Counted from the first letter of the stretch, positions 30,015 to 39,524 are shown. The stretch: DNA of 64,000 nt from Bacillota bacterium (GCA_029101005.1 JAQXQE010000006.1:62001-126000), one strand, 5' to 3'. A program made the numbers and translations. The notes: generated from the sequence alone by a model not told the origin.

Positions 30015-30165
30015 CTACTTACTAACCTTCTTGATGATATCCTCGATGATAGATTGCTCCGACAACCCTGATTACAAAGAGTTCGCCGATTCCCGCCGAG
30101 AAAATCACTTCGGGAATCTCCCTCGAATCCGAGCATGCGAGAATAATCGCATAAGGATTCTGCAT
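30015..30165 (-). pseudogene. fragment of beta-class carbonic anhydrase fused to unrelated short C-terminus
   Basis: Reverse frame MQNPYAIILACSDSREIPEVIFSAGIGELFVIRVVG... carries the beta-CA Cys-x-Asp-x-Arg region (CSDSR) and then shifts/ends; lacks the H-x-x-C region. Confidence 0.7.
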
Positions 30166-30530
30166 TACAATCTATTTCCGTCTTTGTCGAAAGTCTGCTT
30201 CATAGCCTTCTGAACCACATAGATTGAAGCGAAGATTACTACAATCTGAATGCCCTCGAGAACGAGTGTCATAATCACAAAAGCGTCCTCACTTGCATAT
30301 CTGAAGAAAAGTTGCACAAGCAGACTCAAAGCAAATAGCGGTCCGCCCCAGCAAAGCCAGACTCTTCCACACATTTTGTTCGCGAAATTCCAGGTGTCCT
30401 GGTTCTTCATCGAAAGATCAGTTCTGTAGCCATATATTGAATTGATTGTCTTAGGCGTGCGGTAATACAGCAGCCATCCGCCAATCAGGAGAATTGCTGG
30501 AATCAGCAGGTTACACAGCCAAATGAACAT
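30165..30530 (-). CDS. SdpI-family-like membrane protein
   Basis: 121 aa; INSIYGYRTDLSMKNQDTWNFANK motif with TM segments. Confidence 0.75.
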   Translation of the reverse strand: MFIWLCNLLIPAILLIGGWLLYYRTPKTINSIYGYRTDLSMKNQDTWNFANKMCGRVWLCWGGPLFALSLLVQLFFRYASEDAFVIMTLVLEGIQIVVIFASIYVVQKAMKQTFDKDGNRL

Positions 30531-30533
30531 ATA

Positions 30534-31673
30534 CTACTCCTCTCCGAGGACAACATCTACTCCGTTAACTGTCATTGAGCCGACAGGAATCATCAGGTAG
30601 TTGCGACCATCGATTACCTGAGTCTTGAGCGAGTGAACGTGCTCTGGATCAATTGTGATCTTAGCCTCAGGAGTCTCAATTACGAACTTCTTAGTCTCAA
30701 CGAGATTCGCTGGATTAATTATATCACTATCATCAAACTGCTTCACGCAATTATCCTTGAATGCCTGCGCCTTCTCGACAGATACACCATTCTGCTCAAG
30801 AATATTGCGCACATCACTCACATACAGCTCCGGCGCTTCAAGGTCGTTGCTCTCCTTGTGGACGAGTACCGCCTCACGGAGGTTGCTGTAGACAACTTTT
30901 ACCACGTCGAGACTGCACTCCTCTTCGAGAGAGTCTGCGAGCACTGTGCTAAAAGCATTCATCTGCAGGTCGGCAGCCATCGGCTTATGCGGTGCTTTGA
31001 ATACATTCTCGATGAATTTGTCCTGCTGCTTACCGAGCGCCCTTGTGTAGTAGAGAGCATTGTAGATATTAGTTGCGCCCTCGTCGTATGCAGGGAACAT
31101 GAAGCCGAGCTGGGGATTTGCGAGCAGACTTCCAGTTGAGATGCCTCTGAAGCTGTGCTGCTGAGAATTGTACTGAAGGGCCGCCTTTGAATCCTTGACC
31201 GGGCAGATTGCGCAGAGGAAGTAGTCAAACTGTTCGCCCGACTCATCGAACTGCTTGTGACCGTCCTCGCCCTTGTATGGAATATCATAGGTATCAGCTG
31301 CGAGCAGGATTACATAGCTTGTGTCCTCGAACTCAACCGACTCGATGATTCTATCGTAGAGAAGCTTACGCATATCCTCGTTGCCGCAGTGGCTCATGCG
31401 GAGCATCTGCAGGAGCTTGTGCTCATCTGAATTGCCGACATCATCAGTTGCGAACTCGATATTCACGAGATTTCTGCCCAGAGTGCCCGACAGCAGCTTA
31501 CGAAAAACCCCACAGTACATCTCGCGCTCTTCCTGATCCATCTCGAGCACATTAATGTCAATATACGAAACTACCTCTCGCGCAGCGTTGACATAGCAGC
31601 CGTATACTTTTCTGTAGTTCTCGAGTTCCTTGTCTATGCGTTTCTTAATTTCTCTGATATCCTTGCGATTCAT
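30534..31673 (-). CDS. DUF4317 family protein
   Basis: 379 aa; MNRKDIREIKKRI...; residues typical of DUF4317 family by recall. Confidence 0.75.
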   Translation of the reverse strand: MNRKDIREIKKRIDKELENYRKVYGCYVNAAREVVSYIDINVLEMDQEEREMYCGVFRKLLSGTLGRNLVNIEFATDDVGNSDEHKLLQMLRMSHCGNEDMRKLLYDRIIESVEFEDTSYVILLAADTYDIPYKGEDGHKQFDESGEQFDYFLCAICPVKDSKAALQYNSQQHSFRGISTGSLLANPQLGFMFPAYDEGATNIYNALYYTRALGKQQDKFIENVFKAPHKPMAADLQMNAFSTVLADSLEEECSLDVVKVVYSNLREAVLVHKESNDLEAPELYVSDVRNILEQNGVSVEKAQAFKDNCVKQFDDSDIINPANLVETKKFVIETPEAKITIDPEHVHSLKTQVIDGRNYLMIPVGSMTVNGVDVVLGEE

Positions 31674-31712
31674 TCTATTAACCTTTCGTGTATATAGTTC
31701 TCAGTCTTGTAG

Positions 31713-31750
31713 CTAAAAGAACGGCTTTCATACGAAAGCCGTTCTGTCTT
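31713..31750 (-). terminator. intrinsic terminator
   Basis: AAAAGAACGGCTTTCATACGAAAGCCGTTCTGTCTT. Confidence 0.75.
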
Positions 31751-31775
31751 AGTATCGATAAGCGTGCTTGCTATC

Positions 31776-32858
31776 TTACTTGTTTGCCTCGTAGTTCTTG
31801 AGGAACTCAACGAGAGCGTCAACACCCTCCTGTGGCATTGCATTGTAGATTGAAGCTCTGAGTCCGCCAACGCTTCTGTGACCCTTGAGGTTATCGAAGC
31901 CGCACTCCTTTGAAGCAGCAACTACAGCCTTGTCCTCTTCCTCATCACCTGTTGTGAATGTGCAGTTCATGAGTGAACGATCTGCTGGCTCAACGTTACC
32001 CTTGAAGAGCTCGCTGCTGTCGAGGAAGTCGTAGAATGTCTTAGCCTTAGCCTCGTTTCTTCTCTGAACCTCCTCAAGTCCTCCGATTGAAAGGAGATAC
32101 TTGAATACCTTACCGCAGCAGTAGATTGCCCATGTGTTAGGTGTGTTGTACATTGAATCCTTGTCAGCGTGGATCTTGTAGCTCATATATGTTGGGCAGA
32201 ACTCAGGAACATCTCCGATGAGATCCTCTCTGATGATTACTACTGACATACCAGCAGGTCCAACGTTCTTCTGAACTCCAGCCCAGATCATGCCATAGTC
32301 CTCAACATTGCATGGCTTTGAGAGGAACATTGATGACTGATCTGAAACAAGAACCTTACCCTTTGCGTCAGGGAGCTTGTTGAATGTTGTTCCGTTGATT
32401 GTTTCGTTCTCACAGATGTATACATAGTCTGCATTCTCTGGGATATCGAGATCGCTGCAATCTGGAATATATGAGAAGTTCTTATCAGCCGATGAAGCAA
32501 CGATCTTAACCTCGCCGTACTTCTTAGCCTCTGCGATAGCCTTCTTTGACCATGTACCTGTCTCTACGTAGCAAGCAACTCCGTCCTTGAGAAGGTTGAG
32601 TGGAACCATAGCGAACTGTGTTGTACCACCACCCTGAACGAAGAGAACCTTGTAGTTATCAGGAATGTTCATGAGCTTGCGAAGGTCTGCAACTGCCTCC
32701 TCGTAGATCTGGATGAAAGCCTTTGATCTGTGACTCATCTCCATTACTGACATACCAGTTCCTCTGTAGTTGAGAACCTCAGCTGCGATCTCCTCGAGAA
32801 CTGGTTCTGGCATCATAGCAGGGCCTGCTGAAAAGTTAAATACTCTCTCGTATTTCAT
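31776..32858 (-). CDS. serC: phosphoserine aminotransferase
   Basis: 360 aa; VFNFSAGPAMMPEPVLEE, VSDQSSMFLSKP PLP lysine-region variant, GHRSVGGLRASIYNAM. Confidence 0.95.
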   Translation of the reverse strand: MKYERVFNFSAGPAMMPEPVLEEIAAEVLNYRGTGMSVMEMSHRSKAFIQIYEEAVADLRKLMNIPDNYKVLFVQGGGTTQFAMVPLNLLKDGVACYVETGTWSKKAIAEAKKYGEVKIVASSADKNFSYIPDCSDLDIPENADYVYICENETINGTTFNKLPDAKGKVLVSDQSSMFLSKPCNVEDYGMIWAGVQKNVGPAGMSVVIIREDLIGDVPEFCPTYMSYKIHADKDSMYNTPNTWAIYCCGKVFKYLLSIGGLEEVQRRNEAKAKTFYDFLDSSELFKGNVEPADRSLMNCTFTTGDEEEDKAVVAASKECGFDNLKGHRSVGGLRASIYNAMPQEGVDALVEFLKNYEANK

Positions 32859-33137
32859 TTTAATCCTCCAATAATTAAATGCACTGAATGTTATGTTTAA
32901 TACATCGTTTCTACTTTATCACAGATTGCATCAAAAGTCGAACACATATCCAATTCATACAAGGCAAAACATAGCCTTACGCTGAAGGCTCCCCTTCTCC
33001 TATCTGAACCATACTGAAGCCTTCTCCATGCACCTCATACGACTCCAGACCAATCACTCTCCTTATCGTAAAAAATAAATGCAAGTTTCAAAGTATCAAT
33101 TTGATACCTGTTACTTACACTTCTATGGTACAAAAAA

Positions 33138-33183
33138 AGAGCGGAAGCATATCATAACAATATGATACGCTTTCGCTCTTTTC
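33138..33183. terminator. intrinsic terminator-like hairpin at end of MerR gene region
   Basis: AAAAAAAGAGCGGAAGCATATCATAACAATATGATACGCTTTCGCTCTTTT, T-tracts in both orientations. Confidence 0.7.
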
Positions 33184-33281
33184 ATCTCTGAAAGTAAATA
33201 CCAATTTTGATACGGACTGCACACCCTACCGACCTTTCGTGTAAAGGTTCAGAGGGGTGTGCATCTTTTAATGATATGTTT

Positions 33282-33722
33282 TTATTCCTGGTGTGCATTT
33301 TCATATGCTCTTTGTATATCCTCCGGCAATCCGTTCGGAATCATGCTCTGCACTTGATCTTCACCGCCATCCCGCATTGCCTGCTCATAGTACCAGCACT
33401 TGAATTTCAGCATATCCAACACTTTATTCATGTGGACAAGTTCTGCCTCAAGTCTCTCTCTTTGCTTTTCAATGAGTGCTTTTCTCTGCGGATAGGTGGA
33501 TGCACCTTCTACGCACCAATCCATGAATTGTTTAATATCCTTGATTTCCAGACCGGATTTCTTCAAGCATTCGATGACCCGCAGGGCTTCCAATTCGTTA
33601 TCGCTGAATTTACGGATGCCCGATATTCTTTCCATATTCGGAAAAAGTCCCTGTTTATCATAGTAACGCAAGGTGGAAATGGGCAATCCAAACATTTCTG
33701 AAACTTGTCCAATCGTATACAT
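33282..33722 (-). CDS. MerR-family transcriptional regulator
   Basis: 146 aa; MYTIGQVSEMFGLPISTLRYYDKQGLFP, coiled-coil C-terminus; divergent from the reductase gene. Confidence 0.92.
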   Translation of the reverse strand: MYTIGQVSEMFGLPISTLRYYDKQGLFPNMERISGIRKFSDNELEALRVIECLKKSGLEIKDIKQFMDWCVEGASTYPQRKALIEKQRERLEAELVHMNKVLDMLKFKCWYYEQAMRDGGEDQVQSMIPNGLPEDIQRAYENAHQE

Positions 33723-33764
33723 AAATCTCCTAAATAAATTTACAAATAAATATTACGAAAACCC

Positions 33765-33795
33765 TTGACCTAAAGTTAGGTTTAGGTACTATCGT
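33765..33795 (+). promoter_or_regulatory. MerR-type promoter with operator in a 19-bp spacer
   Basis: TTGACC -35 (33765-33770), perfect dyad ACCTAAA-GTTAGG-TTTAGGT (33768-33787), candidate -10 TATCGT (33790-33795), 19-bp spacing. Confidence 0.75.
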
Positions 33796-33846
33796 TAGTG
33801 TAGCATAAATGTCTAACAAATACAATACATAGAGGAGATTTTTATC

Positions 33847-34386
33847 ATGCGTAAAAATGTTTTGATTCTATCTTCCAGCCCTCGCAAGGGCGGCAATTCC
33901 GAGGCACTGGCGGCGGCTTTTGCCAAGGGCGCACAGGAAACGGGCAATCGGGTAGAGACTGTGTATCTGCGGGAAAAGCAGTACGGCTTCTGCAAGGGCT
34001 GTCTTGCCTGTCAGAAGCTGGGGCACTGTGTTATCAAGGATGACGCAGTGGAGATCGCGGCCAAGATGCACGATGCCGATGTGCTGGTGTTTGCAACGCC
34101 GGTCTACTATTACAGCGTCAGCGGTCAGCTCAAGACCATGCTGGATCGTGCCAATCCGCTGTTCGGTACAGACTATGCCTTCACGAAGGTTTACATGCTG
34201 GCGACGGCGGCGGAGGACGGGCCGGAAACCGTGGTGGGCAGCGAAAAGGCCGTGCAGGGCTGGGTGGACTGCTTTGACCGCAGTGAATTGGCGGGAACCG
34301 TATTTGCCGGCGGTGTAACCGATGTGGGCGAAATTGCCGGGCACCCTGCATTGGAAAAAGCGCACCAGATGGGAAAGGAGATTTGA
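33847..34386 (+). CDS. flavodoxin-fold NAD(P)H-dependent FMN reductase family protein
   Basis: 179 aa; ILSSSPRKGGNSEALAAAFAKGA, GCLACQKLGHCVIKDD, ATPVYYYSVSGQLKTMLDR. Confidence 0.9.
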   Translation: MRKNVLILSSSPRKGGNSEALAAAFAKGAQETGNRVETVYLREKQYGFCKGCLACQKLGHCVIKDDAVEIAAKMHDADVLVFATPVYYYSVSGQLKTMLDRANPLFGTDYAFTKVYMLATAAEDGPETVVGSEKAVQGWVDCFDRSELAGTVFAGGVTDVGEIAGHPALEKAHQMGKEI

Positions 34387-34389
34387 ATT

Positions 34390-35361
34390 ATGGAGAAGCT
34401 GAATTTGACACAGGAATGGGACAAGGTGTTTCCCAAAAGCGAAAAGGTCTATCATCGAAAAGTGACCTTTCATAACCGCTACGGCATTACGCTGGCAGCG
34501 GATCTGTACACGCCGAAAGGCGCAGAGGGTAAGCTGCCCGCCATCGCCGTCAGCGGCCCCTTCGGCGCGGTGAAAGAGCAGTCCTCCGGCCTGTATGCAC
34601 AGAAAATGGCAGAGTTGGGCTTTCTGACACTGGCCTTTGACCCGTCCTACACCGGCGAGAGCGGCGGCACGCCTCGGTATGTGGCGTCGCCGGACATCAA
34701 CACCGAGGATTTCTGCGCGGCGGTGGATTTCCTCTCCGTGCAGGAGAATGTGGACCCCGAGCGGATCGGTATCATCGGTATCTGCGGCTGGGGCGGCATG
34801 GCGATCAATGCCGCCGCCATGGACACCCGTATCAAGGCAACCGCCGCCATGACCATGTACGACATGACCCGTGTGAACGCCAATGGATATTTTGACAGCG
34901 AAAATACCGCCGATGCCCGTTACGCAAAGAAACAGGCCATGAATGCCCAGCGCACCGCCGACTACAAAAACGGCACCTATGCCCTGGCGGGCGGTGTAGT
35001 CGATCCGTTGCCGGAGGATGCCCCGCAGTTTGTGAAGGACTACTACGGTTATTATAAAACCCGTCGTGGCTACCATCCCCGCTCTCTCAATTCTAATGGA
35101 GGCTGGAATTTGACTTCCTCTCTGTCCTTTATGAATATGCCGATTTTGCAGTATGCCGGTGAGATTCGCTCTGCTGTTCTGCTGGTGCATGGGGAAAAGG
35201 CGCATTCCCGCTATTTCAGTGAGGGTGCTTACGAAAAGCTGACCGGAGATAACAAGGAATTGATGATCATTCCGGGGGCAAACCATGTTGACCTCTATGA
35301 CAACCTGGAGGCAATCCCCTTTGAAAAACTGAGAGGTTTCTTTGAGGAATACTTGAAATAA
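34390..35361 (+). CDS. alpha/beta hydrolase
   Basis: 323 aa; oxyanion/GDS-like region SYTGESGG, GICGWGGMAINAA nucleophile-elbow-like region, GANHVDLYD. Confidence 0.85.
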   Translation: MEKLNLTQEWDKVFPKSEKVYHRKVTFHNRYGITLAADLYTPKGAEGKLPAIAVSGPFGAVKEQSSGLYAQKMAELGFLTLAFDPSYTGESGGTPRYVASPDINTEDFCAAVDFLSVQENVDPERIGIIGICGWGGMAINAAAMDTRIKATAAMTMYDMTRVNANGYFDSENTADARYAKKQAMNAQRTADYKNGTYALAGGVVDPLPEDAPQFVKDYYGYYKTRRGYHPRSLNSNGGWNLTSSLSFMNMPILQYAGEIRSAVLLVHGEKAHSRYFSEGAYEKLTGDNKELMIIPGANHVDLYDNLEAIPFEKLRGFFEEYLK

Positions 35362-35382
35362 ATAATTCATACGCAAAAACAC

Positions 35383-35430
35383 AAACAGGCTCCACGGTGA
35401 CCATTTCAGAACTACCGTAGAGCCTGTTAT
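35383..35430 (+). terminator. intrinsic terminator-like inverted repeat
   Basis: AACAGGCTCCACGGT...ACCGTAGAGCCTGTTA. Confidence 0.6.
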
Positions 35431-35531
35431 CGTTAAAGGGTATATTAAAACCCTTGTAAACAGCGGCTTTTGCAAAAAAAAAACGAGACGCCTGCTTCGA
35501 TACGTATTATATCAAAACTGGTGTCCGGTTA

Positions 35532-35616
35532 TGGTGCGGATGAAAGGACTCGAACCTTCACGATGTTACTCACACGGACCTGAACCGTGCGCGTCTGCCA
35601 ATTCCGCCACATCCGC
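35532..35616 (-). tRNA. tRNA-Leu (anticodon CAG)
   Basis: Minus strand GCGGATGTGGCGGAATTGGCAGACGCGCACGGTTCAGGTCCGTGTGAGTAACATCGTGAAGGTTCGAGTCCTTTCATCCGCACCA: paired acceptor stem, anticodon loop TTCAGGT, class II variable arm, T-loop GGTTCGAGTCC, encoded CCA. Confidence 0.95.
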
Positions 35617-35619
35617 ATA

Positions 35620-35654
35620 TTATGAGCGTGTCTTACGACACGCTCATTATTATA
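35620..35654 (-). terminator. intrinsic terminator
   Basis: ATGAGCGTGTCTTACGACACGCTCAT hairpin between DUF1292 gene and tRNA. Confidence 0.65.
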
Positions 35655-35704
35655 CAATACCTGAACCAGTTTGTCTAATATAATTGAGAAATTTCTGAAA
35701 AAAA

Positions 35705-35986
35705 TTACTCAGCATCCTCCATGATCTCGTCAAATACTGCAGCTGCAGCATCGAACTCCTCATCATCGATAATGTCGATCAGCTCGAACTCCTCATCGCC
35801 GATTTCCTTGTAACCGTAGATGTAAACATCCTCAGTGTCGTCCATTGGCTGAAGTGCGATGTACTCCTTGTCATTAGCCTCGAATGTTCCCATAATTGTG
35901 CAATCTACAGCTGTATCATCATCAAACTCAAGAGTAATGATATCCTCTTCCTCTTCAATTCCTACGTTCTTAATCTCGTCTGACAT
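35705..35986 (-). CDS. DUF1292 domain-containing acidic protein
   Basis: 93 aa; IITLEFDDDTAVDCTIMGTFEANDKEYIALQPMD...VYIYGYKE. Confidence 0.85.
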   Translation of the reverse strand: MSDEIKNVGIEEEEDIITLEFDDDTAVDCTIMGTFEANDKEYIALQPMDDTEDVYIYGYKEIGDEEFELIDIIDDEEFDAAAAVFDEIMEDAE

Positions 35987-36062
35987 AGTTTATCTCCTTT
36001 TCAAAATACATTAAATAATGTCTTGTTAATATATCACGAAGTGCTCAATCTTGCAAGCAAAT

Positions 36063-37985
36063 CTAGTTCGACTCGCCCCTCTTGCTGAAGAATTCGATTA
36101 CACTCTCCGCAACCTTCGCATTCATACCCTCGACCTGCATCAGGTCCTCATAGTTTGCATTTCGAATTGCCTCAATGCCACCGAAATGAGCCAGAAGCTC
36201 GCCCCTTCTCTTCGGACCAACCCCAGGAATATCCTCGAGCACCGAATGGATCATCTTCTTGCCCTTAGTTCCGCGCATGAATGTAATCGCAAATCGGTGA
36301 ACTTCTTCCTGAATATTACCCGCATAACTGAAGAGCATCTTGTCGTTCTTCAGCTCAATCTCGCTACCGTCATTGAAGACAATCGCCCTAGTTCTATGTG
36401 CATCATCCTTCGCAAGTCCGACAACAGGAATCGGCATCCTGAACGCATCAACAATCTGCTGAACCGCATGAACCTGTCCCAGACCTCCATCGATGAAAAG
36501 AATATCCGGATACTTGTTAAAGCCCTCATCGCCCGCCTTCAGTCGCTTCAGTCTTCTGTATATTACCTCCTGCAGGCTACCGTAGTCGTCGCCTCCTGCC
36601 GCATTCTTAATCTTGAACTTACGATAGTCATTGCGCACCGGGTTCCTGCCTTCGTACACAACCATTGCCGCAACGTTGTCCAGACCATTCATATTCGAGA
36701 TATCGTAAGCCTCGACTCTATATTCTCTGTCATCACCATCTTCAATCAGGCAGGGCTCGGTTCCGCTAATCTCAGCACAGCGTCTGATAAGGCCAGCGAT
36801 ACTATCCCTCAGAGCCTGCTTTCTCTCCTTCTCTCGCTCTGCCCTCTCATCAAGCGACTTCGAGAGCTGAATCGAGTCGTCCAGCGCCATCTTGAGAAGC
36901 GCCTTCTTGTCACCTCTTTCTGGCACAATCAGCCTCGTCTTATGCATCACATCGCTTCGCGCCTCGGCATTGTCTGCATTAATCTTGTCGAGGAATTCCA
37001 TAAGCAGTTCCTCGTCCTCGATGTGTCTGTCGAGTATGATCTCTCGCGGCAACTGTGTGCTCATCGAGTAGTATTGCTTGATAAAAGCTCCCAGGAGCTC
37101 GCTTCTTTCTTCGCCACTCAGCATCACGTCGTCACGCATGTATATGACCTCACGGCCGACAAGCTTGCCCTCTCGCACTTTGTACTGAAGCACGATTTCG
37201 TTGAGCGAGGTAACGACAGGGATGAGGATGTCAACATCCCCTCCTTTTACCATCGTAGCACGCTGCGTCTCACCAAGCTGTCTCAGCGACGCGATATAGT
37301 CGCGATACTTGGCCGCCTCCTCGAAGTTGAGATTGTCCGAAGCTTCGAACATCTTCGCCTCAAGGCGCTTGATGATGGCTGCATCCTTGCCGCTTAGAAT
37401 ATCCACTATCTCGTCCGTCATCTCGCGATACTCAGCGCGGTTGACGAGCCCGGTGCATATGCCCTTGCACTTTCCGATGTGGTAGTTGAGGCAAGGACGA
37501 ACATTGTCGCGGAACTTCTGAGTTGCGCATTTCTTAAGCGGATACATCTCGTCGATGAGGGTGAGCATACTTCTCACTGCTCCAGTATCTGTGTAAGGAC
37601 CGAAGTAGCGATTGCCATCTCTTGCAATGCGGCGAGTTCTTATCACGCGCGGATAGTCCTCTGCCAGAGTGACCTCGATGTATGGGTAGGTCTTGTCATC
37701 CTTGAGGAGGATGTTGTACTTCGGCATATGCTTCTTGATAAGATTGCATTCCAAAATGAGAGCCTCCATTTCGGTCGCACATTGAATGTACTCAAATTCT
37801 GCGATATTCGAAACCATAGCTCTCACCTTGGCATCAGCCTGTGAAGTCAGTCTGAAATAAGAGCGGACTCTGTTTCTCAGATTGATGGCCTTGCCCACGT
37901 AGATTATCTCGCCGAGTCTGTCACGGTGCATATAGACACCGGGGCAGGTCGGGAGTTTCTTTAATTCTTCCTCAATATTGAACAC
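36063..37985 (-). CDS. uvrC: excinuclease ABC subunit C
   Basis: 640 aa; GIY-YIG N-terminus PTCPGVYMHRDRLGEIIYVGKAINLRNRVRSYF, UvrBC region, HhH C-terminus. Confidence 0.97.
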   Translation of the reverse strand: MFNIEEELKKLPTCPGVYMHRDRLGEIIYVGKAINLRNRVRSYFRLTSQADAKVRAMVSNIAEFEYIQCATEMEALILECNLIKKHMPKYNILLKDDKTYPYIEVTLAEDYPRVIRTRRIARDGNRYFGPYTDTGAVRSMLTLIDEMYPLKKCATQKFRDNVRPCLNYHIGKCKGICTGLVNRAEYREMTDEIVDILSGKDAAIIKRLEAKMFEASDNLNFEEAAKYRDYIASLRQLGETQRATMVKGGDVDILIPVVTSLNEIVLQYKVREGKLVGREVIYMRDDVMLSGEERSELLGAFIKQYYSMSTQLPREIILDRHIEDEELLMEFLDKINADNAEARSDVMHKTRLIVPERGDKKALLKMALDDSIQLSKSLDERAEREKERKQALRDSIAGLIRRCAEISGTEPCLIEDGDDREYRVEAYDISNMNGLDNVAAMVVYEGRNPVRNDYRKFKIKNAAGGDDYGSLQEVIYRRLKRLKAGDEGFNKYPDILFIDGGLGQVHAVQQIVDAFRMPIPVVGLAKDDAHRTRAIVFNDGSEIELKNDKMLFSYAGNIQEEVHRFAITFMRGTKGKKMIHSVLEDIPGVGPKRRGELLAHFGGIEAIRNANYEDLMQVEGMNAKVAESVIEFFSKRGESN

Positions 37986-38024
37986 GTCGATTCATACCTC
38001 CGTGTGCGCTTCTTGCGCATTTGA

Positions 38025-39362
38025 CTAGTTATGATAAGTCCAGCCGCGACGCTTTCTGTCCTCTTCTATCTCGAGCTGACGGCGCGCAGCTTCGCGAATC
38101 TTCTGCTGTCTCTTGAGTTCCTTCATTCTTCTGCGTTTTCTCTTATATGCTCCGATTCTCAGGATTATGTAGAGAATCAGGAGAACTCCGAGCACGCAGA
38201 GAACTGTTGCAAGATTTGATATATACAGGTATGAAGGTGGCCAGCCTTTGCCGACATCCTTCTTGATAACTAGATCAACTGTACCCTTGAGTTCGTCAGC
38301 CACGTAGATTCTATATTCTCCGACCTTGCTGCCTACTTCAAGTGGTGCAACTAGATCATCGTACATTACAACCTGTGTCTGAACGAGAGTCTCACTTCCT
38401 TCTGGTGGAATATATGCATAGCCTTTGCCAGCAGTGTATGCAGGAACCATGGTTCTGGCTCCGTGTCTCACCTTTGCCTTGCCGACCTTCTTATCAGCTT
38501 GGACGATGGTGTTCATTGTAACTTTCTTATATCCGTAGTTCAGCAGACTCTTGGCCTCTTTCTGACGAGTCTTGCCATCAGCGTCGAGCATCACTACAAC
38601 GAGCTGCATATCCTTCTCGCTAGCAAATCCCATGTACTGCAGAGATGATGGATTCTCTACCATTCCCTGCATAGAGCCCTCAAGACTACCATACTCGATA
38701 TCGTTCTTAGCTGTCATCAGAATCTTCTTGATTGGCTCGTATCTAAGAGCGTATTGCACGATTACAGCGCAGTCATACGCTGATGAGTACTGTCTTGTGC
38801 TGTACGCTCCAGTCGCATTTGCGAACTGGGTGTCCATAAGTCCGATTGAGCTCGCCTTCGCATTCATCTGGTTGACGAAGGTCTCAAGGCTGGATGTAGA
38901 GTAGCTCACGAGAAGATCTGTCGCAGCGTCGGAACCTCCGACGAGCATCATCTCGAGAAGCTTCGAGAGTTTTACCGTCTCGCCTGCTGCAGGAAGCTTC
39001 TTGTCCTTGGATGCAGCTGCTGAAGTAACCTCGATCTTCGCGTTGAACTCCTTCTTGCTATGCATATTGTCGATGACAATCATCGCTGTCATGATCTTTG
39101 TCAGATCGCCAGGAGTTACTTTTCTGTCCTCGTGGTAGGCGTATACGAGCTGGCTGGTCGAAGCTGAATATACGACAGCTGAGCCTGCTTGAATCTTAGG
39201 CTCTGTTATAGTAATCTTCGTCTTCGCATTGGCCTTGTCTGCAGCATATACGGCATCAAAACTGAAGGTGGTCATCAGCGCAGTTGCAAGAAGCACAGCG
39301 ATAACAGCCACCAATGTTTGCCTGATTGTATTAATAAGATTTGAATTATTCTCTGTTCTCAT
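38025..39362 (-). CDS. D-alanyl-D-alanine carboxypeptidase (penicillin-binding protein 5/6 family)
   Basis: 445 aa; signal peptide, SxxK-like region DRKVTPGDLTKIMTAM, SYN-like STSS region, C-terminal TM. Confidence 0.78.
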   Translation of the reverse strand: MRTENNSNLINTIRQTLVAVIAVLLATALMTTFSFDAVYAADKANAKTKITITEPKIQAGSAVVYSASTSQLVYAYHEDRKVTPGDLTKIMTAMIVIDNMHSKKEFNAKIEVTSAAASKDKKLPAAGETVKLSKLLEMMLVGGSDAATDLLVSYSTSSLETFVNQMNAKASSIGLMDTQFANATGAYSTRQYSSAYDCAVIVQYALRYEPIKKILMTAKNDIEYGSLEGSMQGMVENPSSLQYMGFASEKDMQLVVVMLDADGKTRQKEAKSLLNYGYKKVTMNTIVQADKKVGKAKVRHGARTMVPAYTAGKGYAYIPPEGSETLVQTQVVMYDDLVAPLEVGSKVGEYRIYVADELKGTVDLVIKKDVGKGWPPSYLYISNLATVLCVLGVLLILYIILRIGAYKRKRRRMKELKRQQKIREAARRQLEIEEDRKRRGWTYHN

Positions 39363-39524
39363 CTTTATTCCGTTTGTCTCGTTAGATTTAACTACTTAAA
39401 TTATACTGATTCGCCTTTCTCTTGTAAATAACACGCCTCTTCGAATATTGAATTGATTCTGTCTCTAATGTATACTTGGAATAGCGACTTTATATCCCAA
39501 TGGGTTTTATAGGAGGAAAAAAAA

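Noticed and set aside
33868-35475. 535-aa minus-strand ORF
   Set aside because: Lies fully antisense to two well-supported GC-rich genes (flavodoxin-fold reductase and alpha/beta hydrolase); a known artefact of high-GC third positions and low-complexity His/Gly/Val content.
35532-35616. Search for an att-type direct repeat of the tRNA-Leu 3-prime end on the far side of the acquired cassette
   Set aside because: No matching repeat seen around 33000-33300 and no integrase, so site-specific integration is not claimed.
36051-37397. 448-aa plus-strand ORF
   Set aside because: Antisense to uvrC, no RBS, amino-acid composition typical of a mirrored coding frame.
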